DNA of 64,000 bases from the NCBI GenBank assembly GCA_903945495.1, contig CAJAVU010000045.1, positions 1 through 64,000 on the forward strand, given 5' to 3'. Of the stretch, positions 26,192 to 34,409 are shown in pieces. The position numbers and the translations under genes are program-made. Under the pieces are notes generated by a model, which worked only from the letters and a program-made list of their open reading frames with translations, did no database searches and was not told the origin of the DNA. The stretch comes from an uncultured Flavobacteriales bacterium (GTDB taxonomy: Bacteria; Bacteroidota; Bacteroidia; Flavobacteriales_D; Crocinitomicaceae). How positions within the stretch are numbered: position 1 is the stretch's first letter; each line of letters begins with the position of its first letter.

Positions 26192-26782
26192 ATGCTTGGT
26201 CTTAAACTTCCTACTGATCCGCGTTGGGTGAACATCGTTGAAAAAAACATTGAAGAGATTCTAATTGATCACGCCTTTTGTGAGCAAAAAGCGGCGAGCA
26301 ATGCAATTTCGATGATCGTTCAATATCCACATTTACCTGATTTAGTAGAAGCAATGGTGGAAATCAGTAAGGAAGAAATGGAACACTTCGGCATGGTTCA
26401 TACTAAATTGCTTGAGCGTGGCTTAAAAATGGGCTTCGAGCGCAAAGATCCGTATGTGAATGATTTAGCAGATTACTTGCGAAAAACCAAAAGTGGCGGA
26501 CCAAAAGCGAGTCATTTTGTGAATCAAATGTTGTTTGCAGCCATGATCGAAGCACGTAGTTGTGAGCGTTTCAAGATTCTTTCGGAAGAAATCAACGATG
26601 AAGATTTACGTATCTTTTACCGCGGATTGATGGAAAGTGAAGCGAGACATTACACCACATTTTTAAATTTTGCGCGCAAATATGCTGAAGGAATTGATGT
26701 AGATGCGCGTTGGCAAGAATTTCTTGACTTCGAAGCTTCGTTGATGGACAAATACGGTAAAAACGAAACCGTTCACGGTTAA
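26192..26782 (+). CDS. miaE: tRNA-(ms2io6A)-hydroxylase-like di-iron protein
   Basis: The 196-residue helical-bundle protein carries ferritin-like iron ligands: EEMEHFGMVHTKLLERG, AAMIEARSCERFKIL and GLMESEARHYTTFLNFA, giving the paired ExxH motifs. MiaE hydroxylates the isoprenyl side chain of ms2i6A37 in tRNA using oxygen. The downstream AlkB-like oxygenase gene starts 5 bases after the stop, so the two iron oxygenases are probably one operon. Confidence 0.88.
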   Translation: MLGLKLPTDPRWVNIVEKNIEEILIDHAFCEQKAASNAISMIVQYPHLPDLVEAMVEISKEEMEHFGMVHTKLLERGLKMGFERKDPYVNDLADYLRKTKSGGPKASHFVNQMLFAAMIEARSCERFKILSEEINDEDLRIFYRGLMESEARHYTTFLNFARKYAEGIDVDARWQEFLDFEASLMDKYGKNETVHG

Positions 26783-26787
26783 GCGCT

Positions 26788-27390
26788 GTGGATTTATTCT
26801 CAACTTCTGAAAACGAAAATCTTCTTCCCTTTGATGGTGAAGTGACGTACACGCCTTCCTTTCTGAGTAACCAGAAAGCAGTCGAACTTTTCACGCACTT
26901 ATTAAACGAAATCGAATGGCAGCAAGATGAAGTGCGAATGTTTGGCAAAACGATTATCACCAAACGCAAAGTAGCGTGGTACGGCGACAAACCTTATGAA
27001 TACATTTATTCCAACACACGCAAAGTTGCTTTAGCGTGGACAGCACATTTACTGGAAATCAAAAAAGCAGTGGAAGCAGAAACGGGTATTGTGTTTAATT
27101 CTTGTTTGTTGAATTTATACCACGATGGAACTGAAGGTATGGGTTGGCATTCCGACGATGAAAAACCCTTGGGAACACATCCGGTAATTGCTTCTGTAAG
27201 TTTGGGAGCAACACGAAAATTCGCTTTTAAGCACAAGTTGACTAAACAGTCGGTTTCTCTTATTTTGGAAAATGGTTCCTTACTTCTGATGCAAGGAAAA
27301 ACGCAAGAAGCGTGGTTGCATGCTTTGCCGAAAATGGCGAAAGTGAAGGGGATGCGGATTAATTTAACGTTTCGGAGGATTGAAGATTGA
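26788..27390 (+). CDS. AlkB-like 2-oxoglutarate/Fe(II) dioxygenase
   Basis: The 200-residue protein has the full 2OG-Fe(II) site: His121 and Asp123 in GMGWHSDDEKP, His178 in AWLHALPK, and the 2OG-binding Arg190 and Arg196 in GMRINLTFRR. NLYHDGTEGMGWHSD is typical of the ALKBH2/3-like bacterial group that repairs alkylated DNA or RNA bases. The start is GTG at 26788, five bases after the miaE stop. The last codons and stop lie inside a 21-bp sequence that recurs 80 bp downstream, so the C-terminus may have been rewritten by the repeat. Confidence 0.88.
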   Translation: MDLFSTSENENLLPFDGEVTYTPSFLSNQKAVELFTHLLNEIEWQQDEVRMFGKTIITKRKVAWYGDKPYEYIYSNTRKVALAWTAHLLEIKKAVEAETGIVFNSCLLNLYHDGTEGMGWHSDDEKPLGTHPVIASVSLGATRKFAFKHKLTKQSVSLILENGSLLLMQGKTQEAWLHALPKMAKVKGMRINLTFRRIED

Positions 27391-27475
27391 GAATTGAAGA
27401 TTGAAGATTAGCTACGTTGCAGTACCGATGAATCGGGATAAACTCTTCGGCGGTGAGGATTGAAGATTGAGAATT
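27375..27475. repeat. 21-bp direct repeat pair, one copy containing the AlkB stop codon
   Basis: Exact 21-bp copies beginning GAGGATTGAAGATTGAG lie at 27375-27395 and 27455-27475. Between them is a GATTGAAGATT run and, at 27428-27453, TGAATCGGGATAAAC with CTTCGGCGG, which recurs at 39229-39254. The spacing is exactly 80 bp. Confidence 0.8.
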
Positions 27476-27478
27476 CTT

Positions 27479-27510
27479 GATTTCCTGCCTGTCGCAAAAC
27501 AAGGTGATTT
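27479..27510. repeat. GATTTCCTGCCTG dispersed element, copy 1
   Basis: GATTTCCTGCCTGTCGCAAA continuing to GGTGATTT. Two other copies are at 39150-39182 and 49809-49840. Each contains a partial palindrome around the CCTG words and is flanked by TGATTTATGATT text. Confidence 0.75.
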
Positions 27511-27545
27511 ATGATTATGAAAGTCACGCCTCGATGACTCCCAAT

Positions 27546-27899
27546 TTAAGTGTTAAACTGAAGCATATTTCCATTTAGCATTGTATAAACTGTAATAAGG
27601 TGGAAGATTGCAATTAGCAGATTACTAATGACAATTGGATTCTTGATTGATTTTACCGTAAATGGACTGATGAATTTGTAAATGATTTGCATGCCAAATA
27701 GTGCAAAGGCGAGTTTCACATCCGTATAGAAAAGTAAAAAGGTGGAAGCAAATAGAATTGTAAGATAAATCGCTAATAAAATTCCTCGAGCTGGGGAAAA
27801 AACACCCGCTGTTTGTTGTATTTTTTCAAAATTCATGATCAAGGAAAAACATACAGGAATTAAAACAAGAATATTTAGAATAAGTGAGGCAGTAATCAT
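27546..27899 (-). CDS. Small four-helix membrane protein of unknown function
   Basis: The 117-residue protein has hydrophobic segments at about 3-22, 38-58, 62-76 and 88-108, with a short cytoplasmic-looking loop NFEKIQQTAGVFSPARG between the first two. It resembles many small unassigned inner membrane proteins; no family is recognised. It stands at the start of the accessory stretch and converges on the AlkB-like gene across the repeats. Confidence 0.5.
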   Translation of the reverse strand: MITASLILNILVLIPVCFSLIMNFEKIQQTAGVFSPARGILLAIYLTILFASTFLLFYTDVKLAFALFGMQIIYKFISPFTVKSIKNPIVISNLLIAIFHLITVYTMLNGNMLQFNT

Positions 27900-28003
27900 C
27901 TGATTTTAAATTGTGATACAAAACACAAACAGTTTAACCTTTAAAATTGTTCAATTCACTTACCTGATCTTCCGAAACGTTTCTCCGAAGTTGTTGGATA
28001 GGT

Positions 28004-28705
28004 TTACCTAAAAAAATATTCATCAAACCTTTCCAAATCCCACTCATCGAGATCAATTTTCTTTGCGGCAATCAAATCACTTCCTTTGTGCTTCACACCT
28101 TTCTTATCGTAATAAAAGCCCATGGAAGATATGAACTTGAAGTGCTCTAAATCACAACTGGTATAGCGACCTGAATTGATAAATTTGATTGCTTTCTTGA
28201 TTTTTCCGTTTGATGGATTGATGTAATATTCGCTCTTGCGCAGGATGAAAGGTGAATAATCCGATGGCATCCAAGGATCGTTGTGCGGAACACAATTTAA
28301 CAAATAACAATCTTCGCCTAAATTCAATTTGATTGATTGACCATCCAAGGTAAATGCAATTGGCGGATAAGCGAATTCGGTTTGTACAATGTAAATCGCA
28401 AATGTATCGCTGAGTTTATAGGTTCCACCCATCGTTACGGAAAATTGACTCCCGATGATGCGCTCCGCTCCAGAACATGGTCGACTCAAATCTTGAATAA
28501 CAAGTCCACCGTCCAAAATATCTTTAGGGAAATCATAAATGAAAACGCCAATATTTTCGGAACCAAATTGCAAGCCCATGTGCACAACCATTGAATCGTT
28601 GAGCATTCTAAACTCGCTTTCCTCATATTCTTGTGCCAAGGATTGATTGTTTGAGCTAATGCAATAAAAAGCGAGTATGCAAAGCAAGATGCTTAGTTTT
28701 TTCAT
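28004..28705 (-). CDS. Secreted protein of unknown function
   Basis: The 233-residue product begins MKKLSILLCILAFYC with a signal peptide ending about residue 25 (SLAQ). The mature part is a mixed beta protein with two Cys-containing loops (DLSRPCSGAE and LLNCVPHNDPW). No domain is recognised. The longer in-frame start at 28744 would place unrelated residues before the signal and is rejected. Confidence 0.55.
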   Translation of the reverse strand: MKKLSILLCILAFYCISSNNQSLAQEYEESEFRMLNDSMVVHMGLQFGSENIGVFIYDFPKDILDGGLVIQDLSRPCSGAERIIGSQFSVTMGGTYKLSDTFAIYIVQTEFAYPPIAFTLDGQSIKLNLGEDCYLLNCVPHNDPWMPSDYSPFILRKSEYYINPSNGKIKKAIKFINSGRYTSCDLEHFKFISSMGFYYDKKGVKHKGSDLIAAKKIDLDEWDLERFDEYFFR

Positions 28706-28756
28706 ACAGATATTTTTATACAAATATAAAGATTGAAGTAGCATGAAACGCGACTA

Positions 28757-29521
28757 TTACTCCCTTTCAAAATGAATCATTGGATCATCTTCGCCTTTGA
28801 ACCACGCGCCTGGAACAAAGTACATATAGCCATCGTCGTAGAGAAACGTATATTCGCGCATTTGACCATCAGTGCGCATGTTATAGACCTTTTTGTTACC
28901 AAGTGAAGCGGTCAATTGTTTTCTGGTCAGTTTGATGGCATTCGGTAGGTCATGTGGAAATTGTAATTCATAATGCGTTCCGTAATCATAATCTTTTTCG
29001 CGCACGAGCTTCCATGTACCCGCCAATTCAGGATAATTGACACCATACGTTCTCATCACTTCCACAATGCTATCGTTGAATGTTGTGCGAACAAAGGTTT
29101 CCTTAAAATAGCCAGGTTCTGTTACTACAGGCGTAAAGCAAATGAAGGTATCGTTTGCAAATTGAATTGGACTTGCAATCAAATAGCCATTCCGCCTAAC
29201 GTGTAAATATCCCGAATCAAGTGAAAAGTGCGTTCGTTCAAAAGCTTGAATAGGATAATCCACCTTGAACAAGGAATCCTGCTCAACGATTAAATCGTGT
29301 GCTCTGTAATGATCCCAAGGTGAATCTTCGCTTACCTTATTAAGTAATTCAGCAAAGGGTTTTTGATGCTTTAAGAAAGGTACCTCATCAACCAAATCAG
29401 TATTGACAAGTTTCCAATGCCCCGTTAAGTTTGGCTTATTCCAAAGTGAATCCGTTTGTTGTGCATGCAACACGAGTGTATTCAAAAACACGACAACAAC
29501 GATTAGGTGCTTCACGCTCAT
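28757..29521 (-). CDS. Secreted lipocalin-like protein of unknown function
   Basis: The 254-residue product starts MSVKHLIVVVVFLNTLVLHA with a signal peptide cleaved near AQQ. The mature part has two similar segments introduced by LTGHWKLVNTD and LAGTWKLVREK, which resemble the GxW opening of lipocalin-type barrels, so it may hold two short calycin-like units. The start overlaps the stop of the upstream membrane gene by one base, showing translational coupling. The open frame continues to 29890, but that part lies inside the upstream gene. Confidence 0.55.
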   Translation of the reverse strand: MSVKHLIVVVVFLNTLVLHAQQTDSLWNKPNLTGHWKLVNTDLVDEVPFLKHQKPFAELLNKVSEDSPWDHYRAHDLIVEQDSLFKVDYPIQAFERTHFSLDSGYLHVRRNGYLIASPIQFANDTFICFTPVVTEPGYFKETFVRTTFNDSIVEVMRTYGVNYPELAGTWKLVREKDYDYGTHYELQFPHDLPNAIKLTRKQLTASLGNKKVYNMRTDGQMREYTFLYDDGYMYFVPGAWFKGEDDPMIHFERE

Positions 29522-29940
29522 CACGACAAATTTTTTCCTTGAGTAAGATACAACACTAAAAATACGATTGAAATCGCAAGGTAAACAAATTGCAGAAGTC
29601 CAACTAGAATTCCCACAATAGAAAAGAAACAGAACAAAGCGAACACGAAAGTTAACAGAATGTAGACAATCGATGCAATGAGGTAAATCACCAAGCCTAG
29701 CTTTTTCCCTGTCAACATGAGAATGGCGCCAGCGATTGTCCCAAAGCATGTTAAGAATTCGATGATATACACTGAATTGATCAATTGAATTCCACTTTCG
29801 CTTCGAGTGCCATTGGAGTCGATCAAAATAGTATAACCGATCAAGCCTTTCAGCAACACAAAAACACTTCCGACCAGTGTTAGAATGCACAACACGAGTA
29901 AGGTGGAAGATGTTTGTTTGGATTCGATTTGTTGGTTCAT
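29521..29940 (-). CDS. Four-helix membrane protein in an unknown three-gene cluster
   Basis: The 139-residue protein has four hydrophobic helices at about 10-35, 48-72, 74-95 and 97-128, with a Ser/Gln-rich N-terminus. No catalytic motif is visible. It is the middle gene of a compact minus-strand set: a GRAM/PH-like protein 18 bases upstream, and the lipocalin-like secreted protein overlapping its stop. Confidence 0.5.
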   Translation of the reverse strand: MNQQIESKQTSSTLLVLCILTLVGSVFVLLKGLIGYTILIDSNGTRSESGIQLINSVYIIEFLTCFGTIAGAILMLTGKKLGLVIYLIASIVYILLTFVFALFCFFSIVGILVGLLQFVYLAISIVFLVLYLTQGKNLS

Positions 29941-29958
29941 TGATCTAGCATATTCAAA

Positions 29959-30342
29959 TCATTGTATTTCTTGTTTCGCTTTTTCAATGATTACTGGCCA
30001 TTGATCGCGTTCTGCCTTTTTTTCATAAACCATCAATTTAAATTCATTTCCTTGATGATCACTCAATACAACTCGTTTTGACAAGCCATAGCGCTTAAGC
30101 GAACAATTCAATTGCCCTAATGGAATGTCAAAAAGGTGCTCTTCTTCTGGATTATCATATCCCATCGCAGTTTCCATTTTATCGCGAATAACATTCCCAA
30201 TTGCTCCATGATTCATGCGGATTCTCGCTTGTGTGCCTGAATAAAAAACACGTTTATTGGTTAAGACCAAATAACCTTCCAACATGTTCGTAGCTGTTTT
30301 TAAATAGCTAGCTTTTACTTCTTTCAATACAATTTCATCCAT
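29959..30342 (-). CDS. GRAM/PH-like domain protein
   Basis: The 127-residue protein contains GYLVLTNKRVFYSGTQ in its first third, the typical beta-strand entry of bacterial GRAM/PH-like domains, and a closing helix EKKAERDQWPVIIEKAKQEI. Such domains usually bind membranes or act as regulatory modules. It lacks membrane helices. It leads the three-gene cluster ending at 28757. Confidence 0.6.
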   Translation of the reverse strand: MDEIVLKEVKASYLKTATNMLEGYLVLTNKRVFYSGTQARIRMNHGAIGNVIRDKMETAMGYDNPEEEHLFDIPLGQLNCSLKRYGLSKRVVLSDHQGNEFKLMVYEKKAERDQWPVIIEKAKQEIQ

Positions 30343-30450
30343 AATTCTTTTGTTAGAGTTGATTTATTTTACTCGCTTAAAACAACTATCAGTAGAGTGA
30401 ATTGAACAATATATATATTATGCTATGTGAGTGCGTACATCCTCGGTGCC

Positions 30451-30486
30451 TATCACTTCGTGGCTGCTCCGCGGTGTGGTGAAAAA
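30451..30486. repeat. Solo right arm of the TTAGCCACA element family
   Basis: TATCACTTCGTGGCTGCTCC with GCGGTGTGGTGAAAAAA matches the right ends of the elements at 31091-31276 and 39377-39519, with a diverged last word. No matching left end is visible upstream. It is followed by CTAGTCTCTAGTCTCTA text at 30532-30547. Confidence 0.65.
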
Positions 30487-30545
30487 ACTAAGCGAGACGC
30501 ATATTTTTCTCTAGACCTCTGCGTTAAAATTCTAGTCTCTAGTCT

Positions 30546-31007
30546 CTACCCTTCACACATTTCCTTCAGCTTCGCCAAGGCTTTTGGATACGTTTCATTC
30601 ATGTAACCTTCGAAGTCTGTTGGAACATCTAAATCGACAGTAACCGTCGTCGTTCCGTTGTTTTCATTGAAGGCATAGTTTTCAAAACCATTCGCCCATT
30701 TTTCTACTTCTGGTCCTTCCGTGATTTCAACGCCAGCTTGGAACAATCCCAAGTGATGGATTGAAACATATTCGTTGCGTCTGTTTTCCGCGATACGCGA
30801 TACAATTCCGCCTTTTTGTCCTTTCTCATCTACGCCGATAAAAAACATCTTCGACCCTTCCTCCCACGTTCCTTCATAAGTTGATGTTGGATTGAAAAAA
30901 ACAGTCCATTGTTCGTAGTTTGCTATATCGTTCAAGCCTAACATGTTTTCATAAACTGTTGCAGCTGTTGCTTGGATGGAGATCGTGAAGAGAAGTTTCT
31001 TTTTCAT
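30546..31007 (-). CDS. SRPBCC (START/AHSA1-like) protein
   Basis: The 153-residue protein begins MKKKLLFTISIQATAATVYE, the first strand and helix of a helix-grip fold, and continues with NYEQWTVFFNPTSTYEGTW and GSKMFFIGVDEKGQKGGIVS. The C-terminal helix contains ETYPKALAKLKEM. Length and pattern fit SRPBCC domains that bind small hydrophobic ligands. The ligand is not predictable. Confidence 0.7.
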   Translation of the reverse strand: MKKKLLFTISIQATAATVYENMLGLNDIANYEQWTVFFNPTSTYEGTWEEGSKMFFIGVDEKGQKGGIVSRIAENRRNEYVSIHHLGLFQAGVEITEGPEVEKWANGFENYAFNENNGTTTVTVDLDVPTDFEGYMNETYPKALAKLKEMCEG

Positions 31008-31090
31008 GTGTAAAAATTGTGTGTTTCAAAAATAATAAAATATTCCAAAATCGCTATTGGTTCGAAGAACCGTGCATGAACTGTAAAAGA

Positions 31091-31276
31091 TTAGCCACAG
31101 ATGCACGGATGATGCACGCCTCGCAGCAGCCATGAAGTGAGATTATGCACAAAGTTTGAAATGTATGTTTCTTAGATCTTCTATAATTTAAGTTGAGAAC
31201 ACGACTAAATTTATCAATTCAATAAAAATCCATCTGAGTATCTCACTCTGTGGCTGCTTCGCGGTGTGGCTAAAAA
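31091..31276. mobile_element. MITE-like element 1 with TTAGCCACA ends
   Basis: The element starts TTAGCCACAGATGCACGGAT and ends GCGGTGTGGCTAA. The left arm (31091-31143) and the right arm (31240-31276) are long imperfect inverted repeats: both read inward through GCAGCAGCCA or GAAGCAGCCA to AGTGAGAT. The AT-rich interior has no ORF. It lies between two minus-strand genes, touching neither. A related but shorter element lies at 39377-39519. No clear target duplication was seen, so mobility is inferred from structure and recurrence. Confidence 0.65.
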
Positions 31277-31302
31277 ACCGCAGTGCAAATCTAACCATCC
31301 CA

Positions 31303-31779
31303 TTAAATCATACGTATCGGAATCCAAATCTCTTCTTCAGAACTTGCATCGTTGTTTTTGTACTTTTCACCCAACACTTCAAAATGCGGACGCTGATCTA
31401 ATTCATACGCCGAATTGGGTAACCACGTTCCAAAGATGTATTGGAAAATACTGGTATCGCTACTCGAACCTGTGTAATCGAAAACGGCACACAATCCTCC
31501 TGGCACGATTAACGTTTCCATTCCATCTGGCACAACATTATACAGTTCGACCTCCACTGCTGCCCATTTTTGGAATGCCTTACTTGGATTGAAGTCCACA
31601 AAATGATTGGGGCTATACACTTGTAACGAAATCAAATCCGTTGAACATAGATGTTCGATCTCTTTGCGACGTGGCATGAAGCGGCTCCATAATTCACCCG
31701 TTTTGTTTTCAAGCAAACTCATGGTTTGGTGCATGCCAATTAATTTCTTTTCGGGTGTTTGTAAAATACGTGGGGTCAT
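31303..31779 (-). CDS. GyrI-like/AraC effector-binding domain protein
   Basis: The 158-residue protein starts MTPRILQTPEKKLIGMHQTM, the entry of GyrI-like SHS2 domains, with ELWSRFMPRRKEI as the helix and GGLCAVFDYTG and FQYIFGTWLPNSAYELDQRP in the second half. DQRPHFEVLGEKY followed by EEEIWIPI is the standard end. Such stand-alone domains bind or hydrolyse small cationic or electrophilic compounds. It has no DNA-binding domain. Confidence 0.82.
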   Translation of the reverse strand: MTPRILQTPEKKLIGMHQTMSLLENKTGELWSRFMPRRKEIEHLCSTDLISLQVYSPNHFVDFNPSKAFQKWAAVEVELYNVVPDGMETLIVPGGLCAVFDYTGSSSDTSIFQYIFGTWLPNSAYELDQRPHFEVLGEKYKNNDASSEEEIWIPIRMI

Positions 31780-31927
31780 GGTGGTCTGCTTAACTTCTAT
31801 TCAATAATTATGTCAAAGTTCAAAATTAGTAAAAGGCGAATAGAAAGTGGAAACGATCCAACTAGATTTAAATTCCCGTTATTGCCAAACCCATTTTATA
31901 GAGTCATCATTTTCTAATAACTCATTT

Positions 31928-33001
31928 CTATAACGTTGGATAATCAGTATATCCTTTTTCGCCACCACCATACATTGTTGCGCGATCCGCCTCATTGAGT
32001 TCAGCATTTACTTCAAAACGTTTTGGCAAGTCAGGGTTTGCTAGAAATAAAGCACCATAAGAAATCATTTTTGCTATCCCTTTTTCTAATTCTTGTTCAC
32101 CTGTTTCACGCGTATAACCTCCATTTGCCATGAGTGTGTGCTGTGTTTGTTTTCCAAAAACGCCGATTATATCGCGTGGATATTGAGGTAAGTTGTCAGT
32201 TGGGAACATAGCATTCATCAATTGTACATATAGCAATGGCAACTTATTAAGTTCAGAGATAAGGAATGAATATAAATCAGTTGGGTTGCTGTCAATAATA
32301 CTGTTAAATGGGATACTTGGCGAAAGTTTTATTGCTACTTTGTTTTCGCCAATTCCATCTACCATTGCTTGCATCACTTCTAAAACGAAACGACTTCTGT
32401 TTTCGATACTTCCACCATATTCATCAGAGCGTTGATTAGCGCTTTCTACCAAAAATTGATTCGGTAAATAGCCAAAGGCTGCATGTAATTCTACCCCATC
32501 AAAACCAGCTTCAATTGCATTTATTGCTGCTTGTTTATACTCTTGAACAATTTGTTTGACCTCGTTTGTTTCTAAAGCTCTCGGTGTTTCATATTCTTTT
32601 GGACCTTGTGAAGTAAAATGTTGTTGCCCTTGAATAGTAATAGCTGATGGAGCAACTGGTAAAACTCCACCTTTGTCAATCGAATGTCCAACGCGACCCG
32701 TATGCCATAACTGAGCAATAATTTTACCGCCGTTATCATGTACAGCTTTGGTTACTTTTTTCCAAGCATCAATTTGTTCTTGAGTATAAATACCTGGTGT
32801 GAAAGGGCTTCCAATTGCTTGATTTGAAATATTTATGGCTTCAGAAATAAGTAAACCTGCACTTGATCTTTGTGTATAGTATAACACAGTTAAGTCGTTA
32901 ACAATTCCATTCATATCGGCACGACTTCTTGTCATGGGTGCCATCGCGATACTGTTTTGTAATTCTAAATTACCAATATGTGTTTTTTGTAAAAGTTTCA
33001 T
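31928..33001 (-). CDS. Old Yellow Enzyme family alkene reductase
   Basis: The 357-residue FMN TIM barrel has IAMAPMTRSRAD, AQLWHTGRVGH, DGVELHAAFGYLPNQFL and NQRSDEYGGSIENRSRF, all classic OYE signatures. It would reduce activated C=C bonds in electrophiles and quinone-like compounds with NAD(P)H. The start is ATG 33001, four bases after the pirin stop. With the upstream MarR and pirin genes it forms a likely electrophile-response operon. Confidence 0.9.
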   Translation of the reverse strand: MKLLQKTHIGNLELQNSIAMAPMTRSRADMNGIVNDLTVLYYTQRSSAGLLISEAINISNQAIGSPFTPGIYTQEQIDAWKKVTKAVHDNGGKIIAQLWHTGRVGHSIDKGGVLPVAPSAITIQGQQHFTSQGPKEYETPRALETNEVKQIVQEYKQAAINAIEAGFDGVELHAAFGYLPNQFLVESANQRSDEYGGSIENRSRFVLEVMQAMVDGIGENKVAIKLSPSIPFNSIIDSNPTDLYSFLISELNKLPLLYVQLMNAMFPTDNLPQYPRDIIGVFGKQTQHTLMANGGYTRETGEQELEKGIAKMISYGALFLANPDLPKRFEVNAELNEADRATMYGGGEKGYTDYPTL

Positions 33002-33005
33002 ATGT

Positions 33006-33860
33006 TTATTTTTTAATTGATTCAATTTTAACTGTTCCCATTTTCCCCAATTGGTAATCCATTATAACTTTTCGAATTTGGTCTTGACTGTTCATAACAT
33101 AAGAAGCATAGCCAACAATGGGTTCATTGAGGGGCGTTCCACCAAAAAGTATAAAATGCGTATCTTCTATAGCCTTTACTTCGATTAAATCTCCCTGAAC
33201 CGAAAAGGAAGTCATATAGGTTCGTAAAATGCTTTCGTTTTCAGCTGTCAAATGACCTTTGATAACATATAAACCTGCCGTATCACCATTTTTTATAGGG
33301 ATTTCAATTGTGTTATTTTTTGGTAGTTTAAATTCAAAAATGTAGGATGGTGATAAACTTTTAACCGGTGAAGTATAGCCTAACAATTCTCCGCAAACTA
33401 CTTTCACCCTCGTTTCGTTTAACGTAAATTCTGGTAACTGATCACATGGATGATAATAAAAAGCCGGATCAATAAATTTATCTTTTGCAGGAAGAGAAAT
33501 CCAAAATTGTAAACCTTCAACCGTTTCAATTTCTTTTCTATTTTCATTCATTCCTTCAGCGTGGACAATGCCTTTTCCCGCTTGCATCCATGCAATATCA
33601 CCGGCATGAACAAAGGCATCATTTCCTAAACTATCTTGATGACGATTGCTCCCTGAAAAAAGATAGGTGATGGTAGCAATTCCAGCATGTGGATGTGGAG
33701 GAATACCCTGACCGTCTGGTTGCTTTTCGATTGGTCCAAAATGGTCCAAGAAAACAAATGGATCAATGTGTTCAATCGCACTTGGTATTACTTGCCTAAC
33801 ATTTGGGCCCATACTTCTACTTGCATGTGCTTTATTCGATGTAATTAATTTCTTTTTCAT
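33006..33860 (-). CDS. Pirin family protein
   Basis: The 284-residue bicupin has the N-terminal iron-site motifs PPHPHAGIATITYLF and WMQAGKGIVHAEG, giving the expected His, His, His, Glu ligands. Bacterial pirins can act as quercetin dioxygenases or redox-sensing partners. It lies between a MarR regulator and an OYE reductase. A candidate operator, sharing a half-site with one in front of marR, lies 7 bp upstream of its start. Confidence 0.9.
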   Translation of the reverse strand: MKKKLITSNKAHASRSMGPNVRQVIPSAIEHIDPFVFLDHFGPIEKQPDGQGIPPHPHAGIATITYLFSGSNRHQDSLGNDAFVHAGDIAWMQAGKGIVHAEGMNENRKEIETVEGLQFWISLPAKDKFIDPAFYYHPCDQLPEFTLNETRVKVVCGELLGYTSPVKSLSPSYIFEFKLPKNNTIEIPIKNGDTAGLYVIKGHLTAENESILRTYMTSFSVQGDLIEVKAIEDTHFILFGGTPLNEPIVGYASYVMNSQDQIRKVIMDYQLGKMGTVKIESIKK

Positions 33861-33866
33861 TCAAAA

Positions 33867-33884
33867 TACATGTATATACAACTA
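33867..33884. promoter_or_regulatory. Candidate MarR operator in front of the pirin gene
   Basis: TACATGTATATACAACTA is an imperfect palindrome whose second half TACAACTA is identical to one half of the site at 34392-34409. It lies 7-24 bp before the pirin start codon. Confidence 0.5.
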
Positions 33885-33902
33885 TTTTATAAAAAAAACA
33901 GT

Positions 33903-34364
33903 TTATTCATCTCTGAGTTTATCCAATAGGGCATTCAAATGGAAAGCTTCAGATTCATTTAGTTTACCGATAGAACCCGAATTATTGATCAACGCTTCTC
34001 CTACCTGATCCAATAAGCACAAACCAGCTTCGGTAATGTTGATTTCGTATTCTCTTTTATCCATTGCTGACTGTTGAACAACAATTAATTCTTTAACCAC
34101 TAACTTTTTCACAATTAATGTAATGTTTGATTTTGGGGCTATCATCCTTGACAATACATCTTTTTGACTCATCTTGTTGGGATGACTTCCTTTTAAGATT
34201 CTTAAAACATTAAATTGTTCGTGTGTTAAATTAAATGGTTTTAATTGAGAAGAGATTTTATTGTACAACCAATTCGCAGTAAATAGAACATTCAAATGAG
34301 ATTTGATATGCTCATTTTGAAATTTTGGTTGCTTTATTTCATCTTCTAGTCTTGCCATTTTCAA
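33903..34364 (-). CDS. MarR family transcriptional regulator
   Basis: The 153-residue winged-helix protein contains FNLTHEQFNVLRILKGSHPN, MSQKDVLSRMIAPKSNITLI as the recognition helix region, and the wing RREYEINITEAG-like segment (seen as DKREYEINITEAGLCLLDQV). MarR proteins of this type often sense oxidants or electrophiles. It has only His and few Cys residues, so sensing may be by ligand binding. It would regulate itself and the downstream pirin and OYE genes through the two related palindromes. Confidence 0.88.
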   Translation of the reverse strand: MKMARLEDEIKQPKFQNEHIKSHLNVLFTANWLYNKISSQLKPFNLTHEQFNVLRILKGSHPNKMSQKDVLSRMIAPKSNITLIVKKLVVKELIVVQQSAMDKREYEINITEAGLCLLDQVGEALINNSGSIGKLNESEAFHLNALLDKLRDE

Positions 34365-34391
34365 TTAAGATTTTGACAAAGCTAAGAATAT

Positions 34392-34409
34392 TAGTTATAC
34401 ATACAACTA
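34392..34409. promoter_or_regulatory. Candidate MarR autoregulatory operator
   Basis: TAGTTATA-CA-TACAACTA is an 8-2-8 inverted repeat with one mismatch, 28 bp upstream of the marR start. It shares TACAACTA with the site before pirin. Confidence 0.55.

Noticed and set aside
29522-29890. Longer open frame upstream of the lipocalin-like protein
   Set aside because: It lies entirely inside the four-helix membrane gene in another frame, and the real product has a clear signal peptide starting at 29521.
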